Below are positions 11,497-21,583 of a stretch of 64,000 bases of DNA, piece after piece. Positions within the stretch are counted from its first letter, which is position 1. The number at the start of each line of letters is the position of its first letter. The stretch lies in NCBI GenBank assembly GCA_019775845.1, contig JADQAV010000008.1, forward strand, positions 682,001 to 746,000, written 5' to 3'. The position numbers were made by a program, and so were the translations under genes. The notes beneath the pieces are model-generated. The model did not search any database. It was not told the origin of the DNA and saw only the letters and a program-made list of their open reading frames with translations. The stretch comes from Myrmaecium sp. VS I D KN 1. Its lineage: Eukaryota > Ascomycota > Dothideomycetes > Valsariales > Valsariaceae.

Positions 11497-12168
11497 ATGT
11501 CGTCCATTATCGGTCGCTCTGCTTTCCGCGCCTCCCGCGCCTTCCGTGCCTCTGGCGTCAATGCTGGCCAGGGTGCTGACAAGGCCGCTGGAAAGGAAGC
11601 CTTGAAGACCGGAGCGAAGAAGGATCCTGAACTCTACGTATGGCTATGCGCCCTTCACCGACAACAATGGCTTAAACTATGCCTCTCCGGATGTTGACGG
11701 GCTCCCACAGGTTCTTTTCTCCATCATGGCCGGTATCTTCGGTGTTGCGGGCTGGCATTTCTGTAAGATCCACCGACTCTTTTTCCGCGGCCATTGGGTT
11801 ATATGAAACGGGATTCTCGGTTCCCAAGACGATTCCCAACCCTTTTCCGGCGCCGTAACTTACCAAATAACGCATTACAGCGCGCTCCCCCACATCCGCT
11901 TCCTCCGAGAACCCGGTCGCAAAGGCCCCCGGTTCCGAGCCGTGGAACACTGGCAGCTCCGCCAAGTACCAGTATCACCCTGACGGTGACAAGAGCGCTC
12001 CTAAGAAGGACGCCCCCTCCGCTTTGAACACCGTCATCATCCCCAACGTCAACTTGCCGAAGGTAAGCTCTCTCATTTCCGGTTGCAGGAGACACTGTAC
12101 TGAGGATTCGTGTGCAGGAGCTTCATGACCAGTTCAACAAGTGGGGTAAGGAGGAATACGACTACTGA
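11497..12168 (+). CDS. Small mitochondrial protein, NDUFA4/MLRQ-like
   Basis: Four exons, 11497-11637, 11711-11762, 11881-12062 and 12118-12168, sum to 426 nt (141 residues). An Arg/Ala/Ser-rich N-terminus with no acidic residues in its first 28 looks like a mitochondrial presequence. It is followed by Lys-Lys-Asp-Pro-Glu-Leu-Tyr-Val, one hydrophobic segment, and then Glu-Pro-Trp-Asn and Tyr-Gln-Tyr. This layout resembles NDUFA4 (Lys-Lys-His-Pro..., membrane segment, Glu-Pro-Trp-Asn..., Tyr-Lys-Phe), a subunit now assigned to cytochrome c oxidase. A role as an inner-membrane respiratory-chain subunit is therefore inferred. The match is by motif only and the C-terminal 45 residues are not familiar to me. 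The splice model itself is firm because all phases close. Confidence 0.65.
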
Positions 12169-12969
12169 TTTACGTCGCCATACGGACATTTATCTGGAAC
12201 GCTCGCTGTGGAATGTACAAAACCAGGATTCCCCGGTCCATGTAGAACAGTTCAATTCTATGCATACCATTGATTTATCAGTCAATGTCATGTGCCAGTA
12301 ATCCCTGGATAGATATGCACCGCAGGCATAACCATCGGCATTTGAATAGCCATATTGCAAACTCGTTTACGAGGCCCCTTTACGCTTCGCTAAGCTTTGA
12401 AGGATGGGCTCACAAGGTATCTTCGCTTTCTCTCAGATAGGCCTTTGTTATTCTAATCCCAGGGGTTCTCTGCTTGATATAAGCTGCGTCGAGAAGCTGG
12501 ATGGGACATGGCGGCTGCCCAGACTGCGCTCCCGCGGGAACCTGATATACTACCTCTCCGGCGCTTTTTCGTTGAATAGCCTAAAAGTAGTGTAGCAATA
12601 TACAGATAGAGTTTTGCCCATTATCCACTACTACAGAACCAGTGGAAACATTGAACCAGTATAATAGCATGCTCTGGAGATGGTAGTGCTGCGCTAGTCA
12701 ACTGAAGAGTTGGGTAGTGATGCGGCTATATGATGCCTGGGGCATAATCTAAGCTGCCGAGCATGTTGCACGTGACCGGGTCCGAGCTTCCCGACCTTGC
12801 TCACCCATCGATGAGCTCAATGTCCATTGCGACGCAAGCATCAACACAAACTCTGGCGCGCTTCTTACCTCTCGTGCATCTGCTCCCGCATCGCCTGCTG
12901 CACACCATAGGCTGAGCTACCTAATCGATTCTGCTTAACTAAGCCCAGTCACAGTTCAGTATCGCCACG
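12169..12969. other. Intergenic between NDUFA4-like gene and rpn5
   Basis: No coding signal is seen. It should hold the 3' UTR of the upstream gene and the rpn5 promoter; an ACGTGACC element lies near 12770. Confidence 0.4.
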
Positions 12970-14672
12970 ATGTCTGAGCAGCTGCTCAAGCCGGAGAAAG
13001 ACTTCACGAAGGAGGTAGATAAAGCTCTGCCGGAAGCGCAGACTCTGGCCAAGGTACTTTCACTGCTCTTCCATGTTTTGATCAAGACTGACCCGTTCGA
13101 TCAGACCAATATCCAAGCGGCGATTGAGAAACTTTCGCTATTAGAGAAACAGACCCGCCAGGTTCGCTCCCGTCTTAACCTACCCTACCAAATAGGTTGG
13201 CTTTTGCTGACCCGAATCAGGCGTCCGACCTTGCCTCCACTTCGCGCATTCTCACCGGTATCGTTACGATATGCAAGGAAGCTGGCGACTGGGGCCTGCT
13301 AAACGAGCAGGTCCTGCTCTTGTCCAAAAAGCATGGGCAGCTGAAGCAAGCTGTCACGAAGATGGTGCAGGTTGTGATGGGCTTCCTGGATGAAACACCC
13401 AACTTGGAGACGAAGTTGTCTGTCATTGAGACGCTACGAACAGTTACTGAGGGAAAGGTTTGTTCGCTTAGAATGCTCCCTCGGGATGGCTTGCTGATAC
13501 TTCAGTCCAGATCTTTGTCGAGGTCGAGAGGGCAAGGGTTACCCGCATCTTGTCGGACATTAAGAAGGAGCAAGGCGATATCAAGGCTGCGGCGGATATT
13601 CTCTGCGAACTTCAGGTGGAAACATTCGGATCAATGACGCGAAGGGAGAAGACGGAGTTCATCCTCGAGCAGGTGGCACTCAGCATCCAGAAGGGTGATT
13701 GGACACAGGCTGCCATCTTGAGCAGGAAAATCAGCACAAGATATTTCGCCCGGAAGCCGAAGAAGTCGGCGGAACAGCTGGAAAAAGAGAGGAAAGAACG
13801 AGAGGAAAAGGAGAAGAACAGGCGCGCTGATGAGCCTCCACCAGAGCCCGAAGACGATGTGACGGATCTCAAGTTACGCTACTACGATCAGCAGATCATC
13901 TTAGCTAAGCATGAGGACAAATACCTCGATGTTTGCAAGCATTACAGACAAATCCTGGATACGGAGGCTGTCGAGCAAGATCCGGAGAAGCTTCGTGCTG
14001 TGAGTAGTCGTGCTACACGGAGATGTACGCCGGAAATTGCTGACAGCTATACAGGTCCTCCAGCGTCAGATTTGGTTCGTCGTTCTTGCGCCGTATGACA
14101 ACGAACAGTCCGATCTTCTCCATCGTATCAATGCGGACCCAAGGAACACCCAGGTCCACGAGGATGCGGAATTGCTTAAACTCTTCACTAAGCCCGAGCT
14201 GATGAGATGGCCCAGGGTTGCGCAGGGTTTTGGGCAGCACCTCTGCAGCACCGATGTCTTCACGCAGGAAAAGGGTCAACCAAATGACATGGATGGACGG
14301 GCTTATCAGCGATGGCAGGATTTGCGAAAGCGCGTCATCGAGCACAACGTGCGCGTCATAGCAAAATACTACACCCGCATCCAGATGCGCCGACTCACCG
14401 AGCTACTCGATCTGAACGAGGAGGAAACGGAGAAGTACATCTCCGAGCTGGTTACGGCCAAGACAATCTACGCGAAGATTGACAGGCCAGCCGGTGTGGT
14501 CAACTTTGCCAAGCCACGCGACGCTGATGATGTGTTGAATGAATGGAGTGGAAACATGAAGAGCTTGTTGGATCTGCTGGAGCGGATCGATCATCTCATC
14601 ACCAAGGAAGAGATGATGGCTCGGATCCTTCCAAAGCCGGAGGAGAAGGGAAAGACGGCCAAGGTGAAATGA
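12970..14672 (+). CDS. rpn5: 26S proteasome regulatory subunit Rpn5 (PSMD12)
   Basis: A lid subunit of the 19S regulatory particle. Five exons, 12970-13053, 13105-13161, 13221-13457, 13511-13999 and 14055-14672, sum to 1485 nt (494 residues). All introns except the first are phase 0, like the first. The sequence follows Rpn5 closely: Ala-Ala-Ile-Glu-Lys-Leu, Leu-Glu-Lys-Gln-Thr-Arg-Gln, Gln-Val-Glu-Thr-Phe-Gly-Ser-Met, then Asp-Leu-Lys-Leu-Arg-Tyr-Tyr. The C-terminal PCI domain ends with His-Leu-Ile-Thr-Lys-Glu-Glu-Met-Met-Ala-Arg. Length matches the family (yeast 445, human 456) plus a lysine/glutamate-rich insert at about residues 210-240. It is the clearest housekeeping gene in the window. 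Confidence 0.95.
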
Positions 14673-14890
14673 AGGGAATCACACTCGGCATGGTTGAAAA
14701 AAGCTAGACTCCTTCAGGGACGGAAGTGTCCATATTAGAGATAGCAGGGTCTATTGATCTGCTTTATCGGCAGCAACTATGGATATCCCGTTATTGCAGT
14801 TTGCACATGGTATCTATAATATGTCTATGTATATGCTCTATGCAGGGTATCGATTCCATGAGGAAAATCACCGATCTTGCTCTCTAAACT

Positions 14891-15961
14891 CTAAAACGGA
14901 ACGTCCATATCCTCTACGCTCTCCTCCTTCTTGTCCCCATGACTGGTCATGACCTCGCGTATGAAGGCGACGAGCGCGCCCACCCATTGCTTCTGACTGC
15001 TCGGCAGGAAGTGGCCGCCGGGGTGGTAGACCACCCGGTTCTCCGTCTTCTCGCAGGCCTCGACGAGCGCCAGGCTCCTCTTCTCCTCCACGACCGTGTC
15101 CAGCGTGCCGAGGAAGTGCAGCACAGGCGTCTGGATCTTGGGGTGGTAGAAGGCCCGGTACCGGGGGTTGTCGATGGGGGCGAAGCCGCTGTACGAGACG
15201 GCGAACTTCAACGGGGGGTGGATGGGGGAAGCCGCATCCTCGGCGGCGAGGAAGGCGGCCGGGAAGTCGATGCCGCCGTGGGCCTTCTGGGCGTCGAAGG
15301 CGGCCTTGCGGGCGGGCTCGAGCAGGCTGGCCAGCATGGCGGCGACGGCGCCGCCCTGGGAGAAGCCGATGACGCCGTCGAAGGGGCCCTCGGTGCGGAG
15401 GACCTCGCTCAGCCGGTCGAAGGAGTCCTCGATCCCTTCGTAGACGCCTGGTTCGGCGCTCGTGCTCGTGCTCTTGTGCTGCCACCAGCCCCAGGCGTCG
15501 ACCTCCTCGTCGTTGTTATTAGCGGCAGCGTCGGTGTCGGCGCCGTTCTTGAAGGTCAGGTCGGCGGGGGAGAGGCGGCGGGGCGCGGTGGGGTAGTGGA
15601 GGGTGACGCCGGCGGGGAAGGCCTTGGCCAGGTTCTTCTCCAGCGCGCGCGTCTTGGAGCGGAACGAGGGCCCGGACTGGGTGTAGCCGTGAAGCATCAG
15701 GATGCGCAGGGGCGGCACGGGTGCGGCGCTCATGGTGGAGAGATGGCGGATGGCGCGGGGGAAGGAGGGCCGGGGGGCGGACTTGCAAGGGAGGCTGGTG
15801 GTGCAGAAGGAGAATAACAGCAAGCGCGGCTGGAGGAAAGATTTGGGAAGAATCATGCACGACGGGGTGCGGTGCAGTTGTGCAAAACAAGGGGAGTTTT
15901 TGAAGGCAGCGGGCAGTTCGGTCCGGCGGTGTCTACTTCGAGAAGGGCGGAACTCATCCAT
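14891..15961 (-). CDS. Fsh1-family serine hydrolase with possible mitochondrial presequence
   Basis: An alpha/beta hydrolase of the FSH1 (OVCA2-like) family. Counting from the ATG at 15733 (281 residues) the nucleophile is Ser125 in Gly-Phe-Ser-Gln-Gly. The acid is probably the Asp in Gly-Thr-Leu-Asp-Thr and the base the His in Gly-Gly-His-Phe. The substrate is unknown; yeast relatives hydrolyse ester substrates. The single exon is open further upstream, with in-frame ATGs at 15856 and 15961. Starting at 15856 adds 41 residues rich in Arg, Ser and Leu and nearly free of acid, ending Arg-Ala-Ile-Arg-His-Leu-Ser-Thr, a good presequence. Starting at 15961 gives 356 residues. Which start is used cannot be decided here. 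It is convergent with rpn5 and divergent from ipi3. Confidence 0.85.
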   Translation of the reverse strand: MDEFRPSRSRHRRTELPAAFKNSPCFAQLHRTPSCMILPKSFLQPRLLLFSFCTTSLPCKSAPRPSFPRAIRHLSTMSAAPVPPLRILMLHGYTQSGPSFRSKTRALEKNLAKAFPAGVTLHYPTAPRRLSPADLTFKNGADTDAAANNNDEEVDAWGWWQHKSTSTSAEPGVYEGIEDSFDRLSEVLRTEGPFDGVIGFSQGGAVAAMLASLLEPARKAAFDAQKAHGGIDFPAAFLAAEDAASPIHPPLKFAVSYSGFAPIDNPRYRAFYHPKIQTPVLHFLGTLDTVVEEKRSLALVEACEKTENRVVYHPGGHFLPSSQKQWVGALVAFIREVMTSHGDKKEESVEDMDVPF

Positions 15962-16304
15962 GCCACCGGCGGCGGGCGACCCTGAGAAACCCGGACGGCC
16001 GCGCGATTTGTGGCGGCGGTGGCGCTTATATGATAAGATGATATTCGATAAGATCGTGCCCTCCGCTCCATGCCCGTAAGGCTGAAAATGCGAGGGACGT
16101 GCTCCGCCGCTTGGCGTGCGCTAGTCTGCTCCGTACGGCTGCAGGTAAAACCAAAATTTCTGGACGGGCCTATACATATTTACAGACAGCACAGCTCACA
16201 GCGGTTTCCACCGCTTGCATTGCACCACCCCCTTCACTCAGTCACCCTTCCTCTCCGACCCTCCTTCCTCCCCTCCTCCTTCCTCCTCCCTCCGCCCGGT
16301 CGCC
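15962..16304. other. Divergent promoter between the Fsh1-like gene and ipi3
   Basis: It includes a long C/T-rich tract (about 16215-16303) directly before the ipi3 ATG, a common form of fungal 5' leader. No separate gene is seen. Confidence 0.5.
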
Positions 16305-18127
16305 ATGCTGACCGAACACTTCGTCGCCTCCATTGCGGCGCCCGCCGCGAAACCCTCCACGTCCGTAGCCAAGGATGCGGGCATCTTCTTCCACGAGTTC
16401 CTCCCTCTGGCCGGCCAGCGGCACATCTTCACAAAGAGCGCGACTCCTCCCAACTGCCTGGCCGCGAGCTCGTCGCACCTCTTCGCCGCCCAGGCGGACA
16501 AGGCCGTCGTCCACGTCTACAATCGCGAGAAGGGCAATCAGGAGGCCATCGTGCCTTTTGGCGAGAGGATACATAGCCTGGCCCTGGCATGCCAGGACAC
16601 CGTGCTCGTCATGGGTGCGGAGAGCGGGCGCTGTATGCTCTGGGAGGTTTGTGCGCCCTTCTAACCGGCCTTGTCGTCTACTGACTTGACCTCTCGTAGA
16701 TCTGCACCGGCAGAGTAGTTTCCACGCCGCATTCACACTTGCAAAAGGTCACCGCCATCGCAGTCGATCCGTCCTCGAATTTCTTCCTCTCCGGCTCAGC
16801 CGACTCCATCGTCCACGTCTGGTCGATCCCGTCTCTTCTCTCTTTCACGCCCAACGACAGCCAGTCTCCCATCCAAACCTTCTCCTCCCATCATGGACCT
16901 ATTGCCGCCATCGCGACCGGTCACAGCGCGAGTTCCTCGAACATTGCTGTCTCCTCAGCTCTGGACAACAGCATCATCGTCTGGGACTATCTGAGCGGCA
17001 CGGTCCTCCGGACGTACGTCCTCCCTCACCACGCCGTTTCCCTCACCCTCGACCCGGCCGACCGCGCTCTCTACGCCAGCTACGCCGACGGCCAAGTCGG
17101 CCAACTCGACTTCTACGACGACGACTCCGCCACCGCCACGCTGCACGACCCGTCCTCCGCAACCGGGGCGCTGACGCAGCCCAAACCGACTAGCTTCTGG
17201 TCCGCCGAGTCGGTGCAGCTCGGCCTCGCCCACTGCGTCGCCCTCAGCTGGGACAGCACGGTCCTGCTGTCGGGCCACAAGAGCGGGAAGATCGCGGCGT
17301 GGGACACGGCCCGGGGGATGTACAGCTCCACCGTGGCCACGCTGCCCGGACCGGTGACGAACCTGCACTTCCTCCCCGTGAAGGGGTTCCCGGACGAGGA
17401 GAAGACGGTCCCTTTCAAGGTCTACGCGGTGGTCAAGCCTAGGCCCGAGCTGGCCGTGGCCGCTGGCAATGATAACTCTGGAGCCGTGCCGAAGAACTAC
17501 ACCTTCAACGTCCATCTCACCGCCACGACACCAGGTGCCGTGGGCGGGGTCTCCGACTTCGAAACCGCCCTGACCCACCCCTCCTTCCCCAGTGCCCTTC
17601 TCGAGGAGGGCCTCGCCGAACTCGCCGCCTGGGGACGGCCCGGCAGCAAGCCCTCCTCTCTTCCTTCCGAGGCCGCAAGCAAGGTGACAGACGCCGCCGC
17701 CCCCGCCGCTCCGTCCGCCTCCGACGACCCTGCGACGGAGACCCGGGAGCTGCGCCGGCTGCTGCAGGCCGCCACCGAGGCCAACGCGCAGCAGCGGGCG
17801 CAGATCCGCCAGCTGAGCCAGCAGGCCCGCGTCTGGAAGAAGAAGGAGCAGTACTACGTGCAGGCGATGAAGGGGAAGGGCGCGCCGCCGGCGGCGGCGG
17901 CGGCGGTCAAGCGAGCGGGCGGGCGGGCCGCGCAGGGGGATGGGGATGAGGATGAGGATGAGGATGAGGATGAGGATGAGGAGATGGAGGATGGGGAAGA
18001 GGAGGACGAGATCAAGGTGGCGGCGGGAAGCAGTGATGATGATGACGATGATGATGAGGAGCAGGAGGATGAAGACAGTGATAGCAGTGCGAGTGGAGAA
18101 CCGGATGATACCAGCGATGAGGGCTGA
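16305..18127 (+). CDS. ipi3: Pre-rRNA processing protein Ipi3 (WDR18), Rix1 complex
   Basis: A WD40 protein of the Rix1-Ipi1-Ipi3 complex, required for ITS2 processing and 60S export. Exons 16305-16646 and 16700-18127 give 589 residues. Recognisable features are the N-terminal Phe-Xaa-Ala-Ser start, repeated Gly-His/Trp-Asp-type WD blades (Ser-Ala-Asp-Ser-Ile-Val-His-Val-Trp; Asn-Ser-Ile-Ile-Val-Trp-Asp; Gly-Lys-Ile-Ala-Ala-Trp-Asp) and a coiled coil near residues 460-510. The acidic tail of Asp-Glu repeats begins near residue 527. The tail is encoded by a GATGAG tandem around 17938-17982. Yeast Ipi3 is 555 residues. The acidic tail is usual for nucleolar factors. Confidence 0.88.
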
Positions 18128-18982
18128 AGGCCATCAATGTTCTTCGTCAGCAGATCTTGTGGGGAAGAAGGACAGTGAGAGAGGGTGTGTTTAATGGAGC
18201 CCACACGTGTCGGCGCTTGTCCCCCCCTAGGAAATATTGGGGGCGAACGGGAAGGGGAGAGATACGGCATGGCTCTTCGGCTGTTCCCGCGCCAATCTTG
18301 CCGTCTACACATGGTAGGAAGTACGACAAAGCACCGGACTTTGGAGGAGTGTTGGGTTGATACCCAGCCTCTGCAGCGGAGGGCTTTGGAGATGGCGAAC
18401 GAGAGAGACACGCTCGGATCGGAGGATTGGCAGTCGATCTGAAACGGGAGGGATCGAGACGGATATGTAGCGCGCGCTGTGGTTCATTGTCGTCTTGGCT
18501 GTGTCGGGCGATTTGTTGATTAGTGAGATGGGGAAGCTTGTCATAGTTTCCAATGTATCGTGCGCATCGTTCTCGACGCAGGACAGATAGATTAGGATAA
18601 TTGATAAGAAAGACCTCGTCAGAACTTACAATCATGGCTGGTTTCTGATGCAACGGTTCCGTTTATCTTGTGGGATGAAAAGATGGGAAGACAGTTATCA
18701 GGAAGAAGAAAAAGAAGGGAAAATGAATATGAATAAATGCTAAAAATAAAAATAAAATAAAATAAAGAAACTTCTACTGGGCGAATGATCTTACGCTCGA
18801 ATGATATTTCCTCCCCTCTCCTATTTCCTTACCCACTGACTGACCGATTGGTGACCCAGGCTAGGAAAAAAGAAAAAGATAGGAACGACCAGGAAAGAAG
18901 AAGACGACGAAGAAGAGAGAGGGAAGTAGGCAGGCTCCGACGGAGGAGAGTGACATGTCGAAGAAAAAAAAAAAAAAAGTGG
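18128..18982. other. Intergenic downstream of ipi3
   Basis: No gene is seen. It contains an A-rich stretch at 18735-18775, a GA-rich tract at 18865-18930, and the A tract at 18964-18978 that serves as the Pol III terminator of the tRNA on the minus strand. Confidence 0.5.
18964..18978 (-). terminator. RNA polymerase III terminator of tRNA-Tyr
   Basis: A run of 15 T on the minus strand begins 5 nt past the 3' end of the tRNA. This is far longer than the four to five T needed by Pol III. Confidence 0.85.
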
Positions 18983-19090
18983 TCTCACCTCCCGGAATCG
19001 AACCAGGGACCTTCAGGTAGCAACTTAGAAGTTACTGGACGTATTTTTCCATTACAGCCCGACGTGATAAACCAACTACACCAAGGTGAG
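18983..19090 (-). tRNA. tRNA-Tyr (GTA) with 33-nt intron
   Basis: The acceptor stem CTCACCT/AGGTGAG is a perfect 7 bp with discriminator A. The C1-G72 pair is the eukaryotic tyrosine identity element. The D stem GTG/CAC, anticodon stem TCGGG/CCTGA (one G-T) and T arm CCTGG-TTCGATT-CCGGG all form. The anticodon GTA is at 19055-19053 and is followed by A37. The intron runs 19051-19019 and contains a TAC that can pair with the anticodon, as expected for the splicing endonuclease fold. Tyr tRNAs of fungi normally carry an intron at this place. Confidence 0.9.
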
Positions 19091-19460
19091 GGAAGCAAGC
19101 TCGGCTTGCCTTGGATCGTGTTACGCTCAATCCCGACCGTGATTGGTGGATGTTGGAAGATCTTGGTTTGCTCCCGATTATGAGTGAGATCTCTTGCGGC
19201 GCACGTGCGCAAGTGAAGCTCGGCGCTCAACCGGGTTGAACCTTGGCCTCTGAGGTACGCCACGGGGCTTTGGGGCGCCTCGCCAAGCTTAACGCATGTA
19301 CCGGCCACGCCCTCATCACGGAGATAACGCGAAAAAAAGGCCCCGTTTGTCAGAACAGGTGCCGGAGCCACCGAAATTTCTGACCGAGCGGACCCACGAA
19401 CGGAAGGAAAAAAAGTTGATGACCACAACACCGTCCTAAGGTGTTATGGTAGGATTCAGC
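19091..19460. other. Spacer between two tRNA genes
   Basis: No gene is recognised. It contains an A tract at 19408-19414 (T on the minus strand), the first good Pol III stop downstream of tRNA-Lys. Confidence 0.5.
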
Positions 19461-19545
19461 AGCCGGATGCGGGACTCGAACCCGCAACCTTGAGGTGATC
19501 TCTTGCTATAAGAGCCACACGCTCTACCGATTGAGCTAACCCGGC
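19461..19545 (-). tRNA. tRNA-Lys (CTT) with 12-nt intron
   Basis: The acceptor stem GCCGGGT/ATCCGGC (one G-T) has discriminator T. The D stem GCTC/GAGC and T arm GCGGG-TTCGAGT-CCCGC are present. The anticodon CTT at 19512-19510 is followed by A37 and then a 12-nt intron (19508-19497) containing AAGAG, which pairs with CTCTT of the anticodon loop. The anticodon stem TGTGG/CCTCA has one T-T mismatch. The mature length is 73 nt. It is on the same strand as the Tyr gene 370 bp away, but each is probably transcribed alone. Confidence 0.87.
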
Positions 19546-19941
19546 CTTTGCTGTCTTGCGATGCATAATGAACAGTGAGTTTATCTTATATTTTCCTCCG
19601 GCAGGACTGTCGACGTGGTCGGCGAGAATGAGCCAGAGGAGGCAGAGAAGACGAGAGGAAAAGGAATGCCGCAGGTGTGTTCAGGGCGACACACAATCGG
19701 CACCGTGAGCTCGAGGTCTCTCGCATGTATTTGGAATAGGTCAGTTCTTACTCATCGCTTGTCCCAGGCAGTAGGAAAGAAGAGCTCAAGGAAAGCCTGG
19801 GGAGACTCCTTGTTGCATCGCCGTACTTGCTCGTATGGATCAGGCTGCTGGACGTCGGCTCTTAGCGAGGATGTGGGGATCGTGAACTGAGTCCGCGGGC
19901 ATGATTCAGCCGTTGGTGCGGGCCGAGTGGAGGTGGGTCTC

Positions 19942-19963
19942 TCGGTCGGTCAGACCCGACCGA
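19942..19963. repeat. Inverted repeat, 8-bp arms
   Basis: TCGGTCGG at 19942-19949 pairs with CCGACCGA at 19956-19963 around a 6-base loop. Confidence 0.7.
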
Positions 19964-20213
19964 CAGCAGATACGGGAAGGTTCACTGCTGATGAGAGGGA
20001 AGATGCAGACCTGCAGAATGCGCGTCGACTGATAGCGTCGGCCGGCCGATGTTTCATGATTACTGTAAGTCTGCATTGTGTGCAGACGGCGTCGATTGAT
20101 GACGCGCTGCCGCAGAGAGGTCAAGGAGGCGAAACGGATGGGTTTAGACCTGCAGCAGTTGATCAGTTGATCAATGATCCGGGTCCTTTGAACGCGCGCA
20201 GCTTGGGCCGAGA

Positions 20214-20235
20214 ACAGATGAGTCTGCTCATCTGT
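20214..20235. repeat. Inverted repeat, 9-bp arms
   Basis: ACAGATGAG and CTCATCTGT pair perfectly around a 4-base loop. Confidence 0.75.
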
Positions 20236-20480
20236 CAAGTTTGGGTTGCGTTGAAAGAGGGAAGTCGGGTGGAGGGCGGTGCGCGATAGCGCGATGGAAA
20301 CGGTGAGAAGCTCGATAGCCGCAAGCAATAGGACGACATGGTCGCGAGCACGGCGCGGATTGGGTTGAGCGGGCGGGGATGGCGGGGAAGCAGAGCTGGT
20401 CGGAGCTGGTCAGGTGGAACGGCGGCGGCAGGTCATGCAACGAAGATGCTGGTTGATTGGATACAGTAGCACCGACTGCT

Positions 20481-20516
20481 ACTAGAGAAAGCAGTTACTG
20501 TAACTTATTCTCTAGT
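20481..20516. repeat. Imperfect 36-bp palindrome
   Basis: Outer arms ACTAGAGAA/TTCTCTAGT and inner arms AGTTAC/GTAACT flank a single central T, with a small unpaired interruption between them. Confidence 0.7.
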
Positions 20517-21583
20517 GAGCTCTCTGGAGGAAGCATGAAGGATAATCTCGAAGACGAGTTGGGCGAAACGCGTTGATCCGGCTGTATGTTGGTAAACACG
20601 GCGATACGAGCCGCGATTCTATGTTCGTGCGATTAGAGGTCCACTTACAGGATACATCTCAAGCTGGCGACACACTGGCAGTCGATAGAGTATCTAACGT
20701 TATGGATTTCTTTGGTTTCCGATCCCATCTGTATTGGATGGTCCTTCATGGAATCGTGGATGGAGTGAGTTGGCTCTCCCGTTGATCCATGGATGGAGGT
20801 CGAATTCGAAGGGAACTTAAAGGCAGCCTGCCGAACGTTGATGCGCGTTGATGCGCGATGCTGCACGATGATGCCATAGGTTTCCATGGGCTCTGTTTCC
20901 TCAAGACCAGATGCCAGCATAAGGTAGAACCATGACCCTATAGTTTAGTGACTATTGGAATCGATCTCGGACTCCGTCTGGATCTGCCAGAGAGATGGTC
21001 TGGTAAGCCGTCCATGCCGTCGTGCCTGTGTGTGGTGCAGGAAGAAGAAGACCCTGATGGCTGCGCCCGCACGCCCGCTCGTCGCCCTTGGACCCCCTGC
21101 GCCTGTGCGCCTCTGCGCCTTCCCTTGGCCTTTGCCCTTGGCCCTTGGCCATGCATCCCCACACGCACATGCTGTGAAACTCCCCGCGCGCTGGGCACTA
21201 CCGCGATCACCACCACCACCACCACCACCCCAACACCCCAACACCGCCCAGTCACTGGCTATCCCAGCCGTCGACCGTCATGGAAATGGAGATGGGAGTC
21301 CCCCGCTGAAGCTCCCCTGCCCAGGCACCCTTATATCCCTTCTCCCCTCTATCTTCTTCACTTACCTCCCTTCCTCCTCACCCCCGCCGTTTGCGTCCTC
21401 GCCTTGTCGCGCGCCCTGACTACATTCCCCGAGCCGTACTCCGTACGACGTCGGACTCCGACATATCGCCCTCCCGTATCTGCGCACACCCGCTGACCCG
21501 CCACTCGCCCTTCCCTCTCCTCCACCGCCTACATGCGATAACTTCCTCTACATCTCCATCAGACCTTGTCCGCTTCGCCAGAA

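Larger units (their letters stand above)
19546..21583. other. Long noncoding stretch with several hairpins, then MFS gene 5' leader
   Basis: About 2 kb without convincing coding sequence. Inverted repeats occur at 19942-19963 (8-bp arms), 20214-20235 (9-bp arms) and 20481-20516 (imperfect 36-bp palindrome). A GTTGATGCGC unit is repeated near 20836-20860. From about 21200 to 21583 the + strand is C/T-rich, typical of a promoter and 5' leader for the transporter. Confidence 0.45.

Noticed and set aside
14939-15817. 292-codon + strand frame opposite the Fsh1-like gene
   Set aside because: An antisense artefact of a GC-rich exon; the minus strand carries the catalytic serine hydrolase motifs.
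19906-20328. 140-codon minus-strand frame near the tRNA genes
   Set aside because: No motif, no membrane or repeat pattern, and it runs through the hairpin region; not supported as a gene.
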